Shown piece by piece: positions 30,034-41,133 of a stretch of 64,000 bases of DNA. Position numbers and translations under genes: made by a program. Within the stretch, counting starts at the first letter, position 1; every line of letters starts with the position of its first letter. The stretch comes from Providencia stuartii. Lineage in GTDB: Bacteria; Pseudomonadota; Gammaproteobacteria; Enterobacterales; Enterobacteriaceae. The DNA is taken from the NCBI GenBank assembly GCA_900455155.1, contig UGUC01000003.1, positions 372,001 to 436,000 of the forward strand, read 5' to 3'. Under the pieces are notes generated by a model that was not told where the DNA came from, searched no databases, and worked only from the letters and a program-made list of their open reading frames with translations.

Positions 30034-30483
30034 TTAATCCTGTAATTTAGCGATCTCTTCGCCAAACTCCCGTACATCTTCAAAGCTACGGTAGACTGAA
30101 GCAAAGCGGATATAAGCCACTTTATCCAGTTTCTTCAGTTCATCCATCACTAAATTACCAATCATTTTAGAAGGGATTTCACGTTCCCCTGTTGCACGTA
30201 GTTGTGATTTGATAGAAATAATGGCCTGTTCAACGGCATCAGCACTTACGGGCCGTTTTTCCAAGGCCTTTTGCATACCACGACTTAGCTTTTCTTCATC
30301 GAAGGGTTCGCGTACTTCATCACTTTTAATTACCCGTGGCATAACAAGTTCCGCCACTTCAAAGGTGGTGAAGCGTTCATGGCAAAGCAGACATTGACGA
30401 CGCCTGCGCACTTGAGAGCCTTCTCCAACCAGACGCGAGTCAATTACTTTCGTATCTACAGCAGAGCAAAATGGGCAGTGCAT
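30034..30483 (-). CDS. nrdR: Transcriptional repressor NrdR
   Basis: Zinc- and nucleotide-binding repressor of ribonucleotide reductase operons. It has 149 aa (E. coli 149). The zinc ribbon has [17 protein letters not shown] and [15 protein letters not shown]; the ATP-cone domain follows ([18 protein letters not shown]). First gene of the nrdR-ribD-ribE-nusB-thiL unit. Confidence 0.97.
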   Translation of the reverse strand: MHCPFCSAVDTKVIDSRLVGEGSQVRRRRQCLLCHERFTTFEVAELVMPRVIKSDEVREPFDEEKLSRGMQKALEKRPVSADAVEQAIISIKSQLRATGEREIPSKMIGNLVMDELKKLDKVAYIRFASVYRSFEDVREFGEEIAKLQD

Positions 30484-30532
30484 AGTGTTTCCTGATTCTT
30501 ATTTCGGGTAAACAGTGTAACCCAGAGCTTAA

Positions 30533-30582
30533 TAAAAAACACCCCGCAAGACTGTACATTTGCAGTCTAACGGGGTGTTTTC
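30533..30582 (-). terminator. Rho-independent terminator after secF
   Basis: Minus-strand stem AAAACACCCCG / CGGGGTGTTTT with a second stem AGACTG / CAGTCT inside, then a T run. It is long and nearly symmetric. Confidence 0.88.
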
Positions 30583-30661
30583 ATGTTTAAGCCATCTTTT
30601 TAGAACACACCAGACGGCTTTCATTCAGTCACCTAAGCCACCGACTTTCACCCAATGGGGA

Positions 30662-31630
30662 TTACGGTAGTAAAGACTCTTGGTCAGCACCTTCTTTCTC
30701 AACTTTCGGTGGAAGTAAGTGCTCACGTTTCATACCCATTTTCAGTGCTAGTGCAGAAGCCACATAGATAGATGAAATCGTACCGATGGTTACACCGATT
30801 AACATGACCAATGAGAAGCCTTCTAACATCGCGCCACCGAAGATATACAGCATCAGCACCACTAACAGTGTTGTTGCAGATGTCATAATGGTACGGCTTA
30901 AGGTCTGTGTTAAAGAGACGTTCATGATTTCATACGGTGTACCGCGACGAATTTTACGGAAGTTTTCACGGATACGGTCAGATACAACGATACTGTCGTT
31001 CAGTGAATAACCAATAACGGACATCAATGACGCCACGATGGTCATATCTATCTCAATATGGAACAAAGATAGAATACCTAACGTAATCACAACGTCATGG
31101 GCAAGTGCTAATACTGCACCTGTCGCTAGACGCCATTCAAAGCGGAAACCAACATAAATCAAGATACAGATAAGCGCCGTTAACAGTGCAAGTGCCCCTG
31201 TTTGAGCAAGTTCTGCCCCAACACTAGGCCCCACAAATTCAATACGCTTCACTGTCGCTTGCTCATCAACATTTTTATTGATGATAGTGATGATCTCTTT
31301 ACCGACTTCTTGACCTGCAACCCCTTCAATAGGTGGTAAACGGATCATGATGTCACGGCTGCTACCAAAATTTTGGATTAAAGGATCTTTGTGAGCCGTA
31401 TTAGAAAGGCTGTCACGAATTTTATCCAAATCAGCTGGCTGACTCAGGTTGACTTCGATGACTGTACCACCAGTGAAGTCAAGGCCCCAGTTAAAGCCTT
31501 TCATCCCAATAATCGCGATAGATGCGATCAGTAATACAATAGAAATCCCAAAGGCAACGTTGTCCCAGCGCATAAAGTCATAGACTTTACGACCATAGTT
31601 CAATTGTTCAACAGTATAATCCTGTGCCAC
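30662..31630 (-). CDS. secF: Protein translocase subunit SecF
   Basis: RND-type membrane partner of SecD that uses the proton gradient to pull secreted proteins through SecYEG. It has 322 aa (E. coli 323) from GTG 31630 ([23 protein letters not shown], matching E. coli MAQEYTVEQL), with AAGGAG upstream; an ATG 15 codons earlier overlaps the end of secD. The six-helix pattern has [16 protein letters not shown] after helix 1 and [15 protein letters not shown] with the conserved Asp. It lies 10 bases after secD. Confidence 0.96.
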   Translation of the reverse strand: MAQDYTVEQLNYGRKVYDFMRWDNVAFGISIVLLIASIAIIGMKGFNWGLDFTGGTVIEVNLSQPADLDKIRDSLSNTAHKDPLIQNFGSSRDIMIRLPPIEGVAGQEVGKEIITIINKNVDEQATVKRIEFVGPSVGAELAQTGALALLTALICILIYVGFRFEWRLATGAVLALAHDVVITLGILSLFHIEIDMTIVASLMSVIGYSLNDSIVVSDRIRENFRKIRRGTPYEIMNVSLTQTLSRTIMTSATTLLVVLMLYIFGGAMLEGFSLVMLIGVTIGTISSIYVASALALKMGMKREHLLPPKVEKEGADQESLLP

Positions 31631-31640
31631 AACGTGCTCC

Positions 31641-33489
31641 TTAAATTGACAGCTTGTTGATACGTTTACCGCCATATAGCAGGTTCACGATAGCACGTGT
31701 ACCAATAATAGCTGTAAACATAGAGGTGGCGACACCGATAGCTGTCGTAATTGCAAAGCCTTTGATTGACCCTGTACCCACTGCATACAGAATAATTGCA
31801 GTGATAAGTGTAGTCAGGTTTGCGTCGATAATACTTGAGAAAGCGCCTTTATAGCCTTCATGAATAGATTGCTGGACTGAACGCCCATTGCGCAACTCTT
31901 CTTTAATACGTTCGTTAATCAAAACGTTAGCATCGACGGCGACAGCAAGGGTCAGTACGATACCGGCAATACCTGGCATGGTCAGTGTGGCGCCTGGTAA
32001 CAAGGACATCACCCCAACAATCATGATCAAGTTTGCAAACAGCGCCGTACTCGCAATCAAACCAAACTTACGATAGTAAATAATCATAAATAAGATTGAG
32101 GCGAACAAACCAGCTAAACAAGCTTTTAGACCTTGTTCAATGTTTTGTAAACCAAGAGTCGGCCCAATAGTACGCTCTTCAACGATTTGGATTGGCGCAA
32201 TTAACGCACCAGCACGTAGCAATAGCGACAATTGACGAGCTTCGTTTGGATCAGTGATCCCCGTGATACGGAATTGGCTTCCGAAACGCGCAGAAATATT
32301 CGCCGCGTTAATCACTTTCTCATCTTTCATCAAAATTACACGGCCTTCGGCATCTTTTTTCCCGCTGTCTTTATATTCAACAAACAGCGTTGCCATTTGT
32401 TTACCCTGATTGTCACGGGTAAAATCAGACATGACAGAGCCACCCGCGCTATCAAGGCCAATACTTACTTGTGGCGCACCATTTTCATCACTACCTGAAG
32501 TTGAGTCAGTGATGTGGTCACCAGTCAGGACGACTCGCTTATACAGAACGTAAGGGAAGCCATTACGATCATACTTAACCTCAGAATCGCCCGGCACACG
32601 ACCATTTTCTGCCGCTGCTGGGTCAACACTTTGGTTAACTAAACGGAACTCTAAGGTTGCCGTTGCCCCTAAAATTTCTTTGGCACGCGCGGTATCTTGG
32701 ATACCAGGTAACTCAACAACAATACGCTCCGCACCTTGGCGCTGAACAAGAGGTTCTGCAACACCCAATTGGTTTACACGGTTACGAATAATGGTAATGT
32801 TTTGAGATACGGCATAGTTACGAGCCTCACGTAGACGCTCATCCGTCATAACCGCAGTCATGGTATTATTGTTACCATTAGAAAATACAAGATCTTGGAA
32901 CTTACGAAGGAGTATTTTCTCTGCTTGGCTACGATCATCAGCATTACGGAAACGGATCTCAACGCTGTAATTGTCGCCTTTACGGATAGAAGAGTACGGA
33001 ACTTTTGCTTGGCGCAAATCGTTACGTATACCGTCCATGTTTTGTTCCTGCAATTTACTTAATGCAGTGTCCATATCGACTTCCATGAGGAAGTGAACCC
33101 CCACCACGCAGGTCTAGACCGAGTTTCATCGGCTCACCACCAACAGCTTCTAGCCATTTAGGTGTTGCAGGTGCAAGGTTTAATGCAACAACATATTGGT
33201 CACCCAGAGCGCTAACCAGTGCTTCACGAGCGCGCAATTGAATATCCGGGTTGTTGAATCGGGCAAGTACAGCCCCATTTTCCAAGGCAATAGATTTGCT
33301 CTGGATATTGTCTTTTTCTAACGTTTTTTGGACTTGGATCAGCGTTTGCTCATTGGCGGCGGTTCCCCGCACGCCAGTGATTTGAACAGCCGGATCCTCA
33401 CCATATAGGTTTGGAAGCGCATAAAGCAGACCGATGAGGATCGCAGCGATCAGCATCAGATACTTCCACAAAGGATAACGGTTTAGCAC
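31641..33489 (-). CDS. secD: Protein translocase subunit SecD (one-base frameshift)
   Basis: RND-type subunit with a large periplasmic domain that binds emerging preproteins. It starts [36 protein letters not shown]. The frame breaks at the C run 33098-33102 (plus strand): [10 protein letters not shown] should read [13 protein letters not shown]. Dropping one base gives 615 aa, exactly the E. coli length. The TM region from about 450 has the conserved [28 protein letters not shown]. Operon yajC-secD-secF as in E. coli. Confidence 0.96.
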
Positions 33490-33517
33490 GGCAGTTCCCT
33501 TCGGGAAAAATCAGAAA

Positions 33518-33850
33518 TTAAATACCTTTCATTGTGCCTTTAGGTAAAACAGCAGCAACGAAATCACGTTTGATAGTTACTTCGGTGTTCTCACTCAGTT
33601 CAAGAACAACATAACCATTATCAGAAACTTTGGTTACACGACCAATCAAACCACCTGTTGTTAAAACTTCATCGCCCTTAGTGATTGACTCCATCAGTTT
33701 ACGATGCTCTTTAGCACGTTTTTGCTGTGGACGTAAAATCATAAAATAGAAGATCAAAGCAAACACGGCGAGCATAATAATCATCGTATACGGGTTGCCC
33801 TGTGCTGGCGCGCCTGCAGATGCCGCTGCTTCAGAAATAAAAAAACTCAT
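33518..33850 (-). CDS. yajC: Sec translocon accessory protein YajC
   Basis: Small single-pass inner-membrane protein that joins SecDF. It has 110 aa (E. coli 110). One helix lies at about 20-40 (PYTMIIMLAVFALIFYFMIL), then the family signature RPQQKRAKEHRKLM and KGDEVLTTGGLIGRV. It lies 28 bases upstream of secD. Confidence 0.97.
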   Translation of the reverse strand: MSFFISEAAASAGAPAQGNPYTMIIMLAVFALIFYFMILRPQQKRAKEHRKLMESITKGDEVLTTGGLIGRVTKVSDNGYVVLELSENTEVTIKRDFVAAVLPKGTMKGI

Positions 33851-33943
33851 TCAACTTTCCTCATTGTTATTGAACGCTATTTAAAACATAAGTACAGCAA
33901 AGCTTAATATGCTACACAGATTAAGCTCATTTCGCACTTAAAT

Positions 33944-35113
<1,170 letters not shown>

Positions 35114-35160
35114 TTAACTTTCACAGGCGAGCAGCTTATCCACCGCCTATCTAACTCACG

Positions 35161-36231
35161 CTACTGCCCAATCTGCTCAAAACGAGCATCAGGATTACGC
35201 GTGATATACATAGCATCACCATAACTAAAGAAACGATATTTTTGTGCTACTGCTTCTTTATAGGCCTGCATAGTATTTTGATATCCAGCAAATGCAGAAA
35301 CTAACATAATCAGTGTCGATTCTGGCAAATGGAAGTTGGTGATCAAAGCATCAACCACTTGATACTCAAACCCTGGATAAATAAAGATTTGGGTATCATC
35401 AAAAAATGGGGCAATGAGCGCATCTTGGCTCGCTTTTGCCGCACTTTCTAATGAGCGTACAGAAGTGGTTCCGACAGCGACCACACGGTTACCTCTCGCT
35501 TTACATGCCAATACGGCATCCACAACCTCTTGTGGCACCTCTGCATATTCAGAATGCATGACATGATCTTCGATAGCGTCAACACGCACGGGTTGAAAGG
35601 TTCCCGCGCCGACGTGTAAGGTGACGAACGCCATTTCAACGCCTTTTTCACGTAGTGCATCCAATAAAGGCTCATCAAAATGCAAGCCAGCGGTAGGAGC
35701 TGCAACCGCGCCAGGACGTTGGCTATAAACGGTTTGATACAGTTCTTTATCCGATTCTTCATCAGGGCGGTCGATATAAGGTGGTAATGGCATATGCCCG
35801 ATTTCATTGAGGATACTCAATACATCGCGCTGATCATCAAACTGCACTTCAAATAAAGCCCCATGGCGCGCAACCATAGTCGCATTAACGCTTTCATCTT
35901 CACCTAAAATCAGCTCTGCCCCCTCTTTCGGGGCTTTAGATGCCCGAATATGAGCAAGTACGCGATGCTCATCCAGCATTCGTTCGACCAGCATTTCGAT
36001 TTTGCCACCGCTCGCCTTACGACCAAATAGCCTTGCTGGAATAACACGCGTGTTGTTAAACACCAGCAGATCACCGGGTGACAGTTTCTCAAGGATATCC
36101 GTAAAAATACCATGCGTGAGCTGCCCCGTTGGGCCATCAAGGCTTAGCAGTCTACATGCGCTTCGCTGCGCTTGAGGATAATGGGCAATTAATTCTTCAG
36201 GTAACTCAAAAGTAAAATCGGAAACACGCAT
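35161..36231 (-). CDS. queA: S-adenosylmethionine:tRNA ribosyltransferase-isomerase QueA
   Basis: Transfers and isomerises the ribose of S-adenosylmethionine onto preQ1-tRNA to make epoxyqueuosine. It has 356 aa (E. coli 356). Motifs: [49 protein letters not shown] [28 protein letters not shown] and [17 protein letters not shown]. First gene of queA-tgt-yajC-secDF. Confidence 0.98.
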   Translation of the reverse strand: MRVSDFTFELPEELIAHYPQAQRSACRLLSLDGPTGQLTHGIFTDILEKLSPGDLLVFNNTRVIPARLFGRKASGGKIEMLVERMLDEHRVLAHIRASKAPKEGAELILGEDESVNATMVARHGALFEVQFDDQRDVLSILNEIGHMPLPPYIDRPDEESDKELYQTVYSQRPGAVAAPTAGLHFDEPLLDALREKGVEMAFVTLHVGAGTFQPVRVDAIEDHVMHSEYAEVPQEVVDAVLACKARGNRVVAVGTTSVRSLESAAKASQDALIAPFFDDTQIFIYPGFEYQVVDALITNFHLPESTLIMLVSAFAGYQNTMQAYKEAVAQKYRFFSYGDAMYITRNPDARFEQIGQ

Positions 36232-36528
36232 TGTCTTAACTTCAATCTAAAAAAACAGGCGACTAGTCTAGTGCTGAGCACTCAAAGGCGCAAGAAATAA
36301 GCGTATTTTTGCCGAAAAAACCTTCAATATTTAACAAATATTTCTCAAGTCACGAAAATTTTCTTCCTTATGTCATCGCTGCATCTCTGTTTTCTATTCG
36401 ATTTCGTGCTAAACGGATATCTCTAGGCAATCTCAGATCCGTGTTAAAACAACAGACCATAGACATCTAAAGATGCGTGCACAGTAAACGGGCTATAATT
36501 TACCAAGCATCGAGTATATGATATCAAC

Positions 36529-37138
36529 ATGAACTTTCTTGCTCACTTGCATCTTGCCTATAAAGCGAATAGCTCCCTATTGGGCAATATCATGGCCGAC
36601 TTCGTTCGTGGCAACCCAGAAGGCCATTATGCGCCCGATGTTGTCGCGGGGATCACTATGCATCGAGCTGTTGATAAGGCGACAGACTCTCACCCTTTAG
36701 TCAAAGAAGCGCGCGCACTGTTCAGGCCGGATTACCGTCGGGTCGCGCCGATCACACTTGACCTTGTATGGGATCATTTCCTCTCATTGCATTGGTCTAA
36801 AATCGAACAAACTATCGGATTGGCCGATTTTATCTATTATGCACGTCGCCAAATTGAACCTAATCTGCGTCATACGCCTGAAAAGTTTCAGGAGTTAAAT
36901 GAGTTTCTCTGGCCCCAAAATTGGTTAATTCGCTATGCAGATAAAACATATATAGGGCAATCATTGAATGGAATGGCACGTCGGCGGCCTAAACTACATG
37001 CGCTTAGCGGCTCTTTTTGATGACTTTTTATTGCAATATAAGCCACTTGAACAGATTTTTTTCCAGTTTTATCCGCAAATGATACAACAGGCTGAACAAG
37101 GAATATTTGTCGATCACCTCACAACACTGAAGCCTTGA
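36529..37138 (+). CDS. acpH: ACP phosphodiesterase (one-base frameshift)
   Basis: Removes the 4'-phosphopantetheine arm from holo-acyl carrier protein. It starts [28 protein letters not shown], very like E. coli AcpH (193 aa). The frame breaks at five T in 37014-37018; with four [29 protein letters not shown] follows and the protein is 202 aa, stopping at 37138. As written it would stop at 163 aa. Divergent from queA, as in E. coli. Confidence 0.92.
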
Positions 37139-37208
37139 TCAATTATCACTTGTACTTTACCGTAATAAAACTATTGTATTGATATCAATTTGTTAAATAA
37201 GTATAATT

Positions 37209-37225
37209 GATAGATAAAAACTATC
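37209..37225 (+). promoter_or_regulatory. Candidate OxyR half-operator upstream of the peroxiredoxin gene
   Basis: GATAG-N7-CTATC, a perfect palindrome that fits the inner unit of the OxyR pattern (ATAG-N7-CTAT). The second unit expected 7 bases further is poor (ATTG...). It lies 213 bases before the ATG. Regulation by OxyR is inferred from the motif and the gene's role. Confidence 0.5.
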
Positions 37226-37437
37226 ACAGAAATTGGTATTTATACCTTTATTCTTTGTAGGGAATTTCATATTCTCTCTTGATATATTGCCTAAATAATT
37301 TGAACGGTTTGTTGGCAACCAGCGAAAGGCTTCCTAGCAGCAAAATAGCGCTATCACTAGGCACCTAACGCGGTCCAATAAGTGGTTTAAACTATTATGG
37401 ATATAAAACCTTTAATTCAAACTCATAGGAGTAAATT

Positions 37438-38041
37438 ATGGTTCTGGTAACACGTCAAGCCCCTGACTTTACTGCTGCAGCTGTTCTAGGTAACGGTGAA
37501 ATTGTTGACAACTTTAACCTGAAAAATCACCTAAACGGCCGTCCAGCGGTGATCTTCTTCTGGCCAATGGACTTCACTTTTGTTTGTCCTTCAGAACTTA
37601 TCGCGTTCGACCACCGTTATGAAGAATTCAAAAAACGTGGTGTGGAAGTAATCGGTGTTTCTTTTTGACTCTGAATTCGTTCACAACGCATGGCGTAAAA
37701 CTCCTGTTGATAACGGCGGTATTGGTGAAGTGAAATACCCAATGGTTGCTGACGTCAAACGTGAAATCATGAAAGCATACGGCATTGAGCACCCAGAAGC
37801 TGGCGTTGCTCTGCGTGGCTCTTTCTTGGTCGACAAAAATGGCGTTGTGCGTCACCAAGTCGTTAACGACCTACCACTCGGCCGTAACATCGATGAAATG
37901 CTGCGTATGGTTGATGCGCTGCAATTCCACGAAGAGCACGGTGATGTTTGCCCAGCGCAATGGGAAAAAGGTAAAGAAGGCATGAACGCATCACCTAAAG
38001 GTGTTGCTGACTACCTGACTAAAAACGCAACTGGCCTATAA
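37438..38041 (+). CDS. 2-Cys peroxiredoxin, AhpC/Prx1 type (one-base frameshift)
   Basis: Thiol peroxidase reducing H2O2 and organic peroxides. The peroxidatic Cys is in FWPMDFTFVCPSEL (about residue 51) and the resolving Cys in HGDVCPAQW (about 170), giving a typical 2-Cys enzyme. The frame breaks at five T in 37662-37666; four T gives VIGVSFDSEFVHNAWR and a protein of 200 aa. An AGGAG ribosome-binding site lies before ATG. It is not in the E. coli rdgC-ppiD block, so it is an addition here. A strong terminator follows; it is single-gene. Confidence 0.94.
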
Positions 38042-38066
38042 TTCATAGCGTTTACTGTTTTTATGG

Positions 38067-38104
38067 ATCGGCATAAACTTCGGTTTATGCCGATTTTTTA
38101 TTTT
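38067..38104 (+). terminator. Rho-independent terminator after the peroxiredoxin gene
   Basis: ATCGGCATAAA / TTTATGCCGAT (11 bp, CTTCGG-type UUCG loop) followed by TTTTTATTTTT. Textbook quality. Confidence 0.95.
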
Positions 38105-38261
38105 TGACAATCCCATTTGCCCGCATTTACTTTATTCTCTGCTTTTTATTCGTCTTTTTTCAAATAATTATTGCTAGAAAGTTCTTAATTGATGCTAAAG
38201 AACAATATATCTGAGGATATATAGCGCACCATACTTTTACAGGACTGCTATTTATAATATG

Positions 38262-38290
38262 GTTACATTTATCCATAAATAGTTACATTT
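38262..38290 (+). repeat. GTTACATTT direct repeat upstream of the orphan lipoprotein gene
   Basis: Two exact copies of GTTACATTT (38262-38270 and 38282-38290), 20 bases start to start, with TATAAT just before the first (38253-38258). The two-turn spacing suits a dimeric regulator. No known factor is recognised. Confidence 0.35.
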
Positions 38291-38330
38291 TTAACTCAAT
38301 ATAGCGTCAATCGTAAAGTAGGAAAAAACG

Positions 38331-38951
38331 ATGAAATTTAAACTGTTAGCATCGGTTGTTATAGCTGGTACTTTGCTTGCAGGCTGTGATAACAACCAAA
38401 CAGCCTCTGAAAGTAATTTCAAAAAATCCATTCAAGATTATCTCGATACTAAATCGGCTATTTGTATCAATACTGGCCCATTCCCTGCTGAGCTTTTAGC
38501 ACAAGCAAATACTCGAAAAATAGAACAATTAGATAGTTTGGTTGATGCTGGATTATTAAACAAATCAGAAAAAAAAGTCGTTATCAAAGATATGTGGGGA
38601 ACAGAACAAACAGGTGAAGGTGTTGAATTTACCTTAACGAGTGAAGGTCAAAAATTCTTTGATGAGGCAAAAGCCGAATTTTCTGGGCGTGGCAGCTTCT
38701 GTACAGGTAAGTTAGTGGTCACTGAAGTCACGAATTTCACAGAGCCAGCTGAGCGCGGTGGTCAAAAAATCTCTATCGCTAACTTTAAACAAAAAATTGA
38801 AGATGTGGCACCTTGGGCCAAAAATGAAAAAGTCATTGCCGCCTACCCACAAATCAAATCAACCCAAGAGCGTGCTGAAAAATCACAACAAAGCCCATTG
38901 GTACTGACCAATAACGGCTGGATCCATATTGCATTGTTCAACCAAAAATAA
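38331..38951 (+). CDS. Predicted lipoprotein of unknown function
   Basis: Not recognised. It has 206 aa with a type II signal peptide ending in LLAGC (lipidated Cys19), followed by an Asp/Asn-rich start (CDNNQ) that would favour export beyond, or retention at, the inner membrane (Asp at +2 suggests inner-membrane retention). The mature part has two further Cys (SAICINTGPF and GSFCTGKLVV) that could form a disulfide, and a helical Lys/Glu-rich middle. It lies alone between the peroxiredoxin and ggt, each side ended by hairpins. Ribosome-binding site is weak (GTAGGAAAAAACG). Confidence 0.85.
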   Translation: MKFKLLASVVIAGTLLAGCDNNQTASESNFKKSIQDYLDTKSAICINTGPFPAELLAQANTRKIEQLDSLVDAGLLNKSEKKVVIKDMWGTEQTGEGVEFTLTSEGQKFFDEAKAEFSGRGSFCTGKLVVTEVTNFTEPAERGGQKISIANFKQKIEDVAPWAKNEKVIAAYPQIKSTQERAEKSQQSPLVLTNNGWIHIALFNQK

Positions 38952-38963
38952 ATTGGTCTCCCT

Positions 38964-38990
38964 AAGCAGAGCCACGATCAGGCTCTGCTT
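38964..38990 (+). terminator. Hairpin after the orphan lipoprotein gene
   Basis: AAGCAGAGCC / GGCTCTGCTT (10 bp, 7-nt loop), followed after a few bases by TGTTTTATATTTT. Confidence 0.7.
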
Positions 38991-39184
38991 AACCCATTGT
39001 TTTATATTTTTAAGTTAATTTTTTCACTACATTGTTAACATTTCTCGATTGTATCTTTCAGTCTCTCCAGCTATTTTATGCTATACATAAAGAACACAAT
39101 TAATTAACAAATGAATCACATTAGTTAATTGTGTTACTCAATTTCATAAAAAGCCCATTCCATTTTATTCATCGGGAGATACGA

Positions 39185-40952
39185 ATGATAAAAACATCAT
39201 GGCGCCCCTCTGTCCTATTACTTTCACTGCTTATCTCACCTCAACTCTTTGCCGCCTCAGAACCTGCTGTCGAGGCCAAAAAAGGAATGGTTGTGTCTTC
39301 TCAACACCTAGCCTCTCAAATTGGTGCCGACATCCTTAATGCAGGCGGTAATGCAGTTGATGCGGCTGTTGCTGTGGGATATGCCCAAGCCGTGGTTAAT
39401 CCATGCTGTGGGAATATTGGTGGCGGCGGATTTATGACCATTCACCTTGCTAATGGCAAAGATCTTTTTATCAACTTTAGAGAAACCGCCCCAGAAGCCG
39501 CTAGCGCTAATATGTACTTAGATAAGAATGGTAATTTAATAAAAGATGCCAGCCTCTATGGTTACCTCGCATCGGGGGTTCCGGGAACGGTAAAAGGGCT
39601 TGATTATGCGCTCGAAAAATATGGCACAATGAGCCGCCAGCAAGTCATGGAGCCGGCAATTAAATTAGCCAGAGAAGGTTTTGTTTTAACGCGGGCAGAT
39701 ACCGATGTCCTAGATACCACTGTCGATCGCTTTAAGCAAGACCCAGAAGTCGCACGCATTTTTTTAAAACCTAATGGTAGTGCCTTTCAACCTGGCGATC
39801 TGTTAGTACAAACCGACTTAGCCAATACCCTTGAAAAAATTGCGAAAGAAGGCCCTAAAGCTTTCTATGAAGGCGAAATACCGAAGATCGTAGAAGAAGC
39901 GTCTAAAAAGAATGGGGGGATCTTAACCGCAAAAGATTTTGCTAATTATACGATCACCGACACCACACCAATTAGCTGTACCTATCGAGGCTATAAATTT
40001 ATTTCAGCACCACCGCCTAGCTCGGGTGGGGTAACCATCTGCCAAACACTCAATATCTTAGAAGGCTATAACCTCAAAGAGATGGGGGTTCAATTCGGCA
40101 GAATATATTCATACTCTCACAGAGGCAATGCGCCATGCCTACATGGATAGAAACACTTTCCTAGGCGATCCGGCATTTGTCGATAACCCAACCGACAAGT
40201 TATTGAGTAAAGCCTACGCAGAAGAGCTACGTAAAGAGATCAAACCTAACCAAGCAACGCCATCAACACAAGTCCAACCCGGTGTAGGGCCACATGAAAA
40301 ACCAGAAACCACTCATTACTCTGTTGTCGATGACAAAGGTAATGCGGTTTCAACGACTTATACCATCAATGGCCGTTTCGGCTCCGTGGTGATCCCGCCT
40401 GGTACAGGGTTCTTTTTAAATGATGAGATGGATGATTTCACCACCAAAGTTGGTGAGAAAAATATGTATGGTTTAGTTCAAGGTGAAAGAAACGCGATTG
40501 CTCCTGGTAAGCGCCCACTATCATCGATGAGCCCAACCATAGTGACCAAAGATGGTAAAGTGTTCTTAGTACTCGGCTCCCCAGGCGGGTCACGGATTAT
40601 TTCAATCACATTGCAAACCGCCCTGAATATCATTGACCATGGAATGCCTCCTCAAGAAGCCGTGAACGCACCACGTATCCACCATCAATGGTTACCCGAT
40701 GAAGTTTACTATGAGGAGCGTGGTGTCTCTAAAGATACCTTAGCGTTGCTCGATAAGATGGGTTACAAAATGGTAGAACAAACACCATGGGGCGCAGCAG
40801 AGTTAATTATGGTGCCCGTACCGGATGCTAAAGGAGATAAAACAGACTCATCAGGCAATGATGCCGCAGTTTCAGGCAAAGTTCGCCAAGGCTATATCTA
40901 CGGTTCAAATGATGTTCGTCGTCCAGCCGGTAAAGCCGTTGGTGTCGATTAA
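39185..40952 (+). CDS. ggt: Gamma-glutamyltranspeptidase (one-base frameshift)
   Basis: Periplasmic Ntn-hydrolase that cleaves glutathione and transfers its gamma-glutamyl group. It starts at ATG 39185 with GGGAG upstream; signal peptide to about residue 23 (LFA|AS). Motifs: GGNAVDAAVAVGYA, NPCCGNIGGGGFM, APPPSSGG; the autoprocessing Thr is Thr376 (ETTHYSVVD), and SSMSPTIV and GSPGGSRII line the active site. The frame breaks at five G in 40084-40088; four G gives KEMGFNSAEYIHTLTEAMRHAY and 588 aa (E. coli 580). Between AcpH and BrnQ this gene is an addition relative to E. coli. Confidence 0.94.
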
Positions 40953-40968
40953 AATCCACACTTAAAAC

Positions 40969-40994
40969 AAATGGCGGGATAACCCGCCATTTAA
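40969..40994. terminator. Hairpin after ggt
   Basis: AAATGGCGGG / CCCGCCATTT (10 bp perfect, 4-nt loop). Flanks have short A and T runs on both sides; could act on both strands. Confidence 0.75.
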
Positions 40995-41133
40995 ATGATT
41001 AGCTAAGTGGAGAGACCCGCTTAGTGTTATCTACTAAAAAATCAACAAATTGATATTCTTAATGGTTTTCACAATCTCTTATGGCCGCAGCCAAACACCT
41101 TGATGTTGACCCACGGCCTGAAATTACCTTGCG

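Noticed and set aside
38331..38951. Assigning the orphan lipoprotein to a carbapenem-cluster-type protein (Cpm-like)
   Set aside because: Only a vague recollection; no motif supports it.
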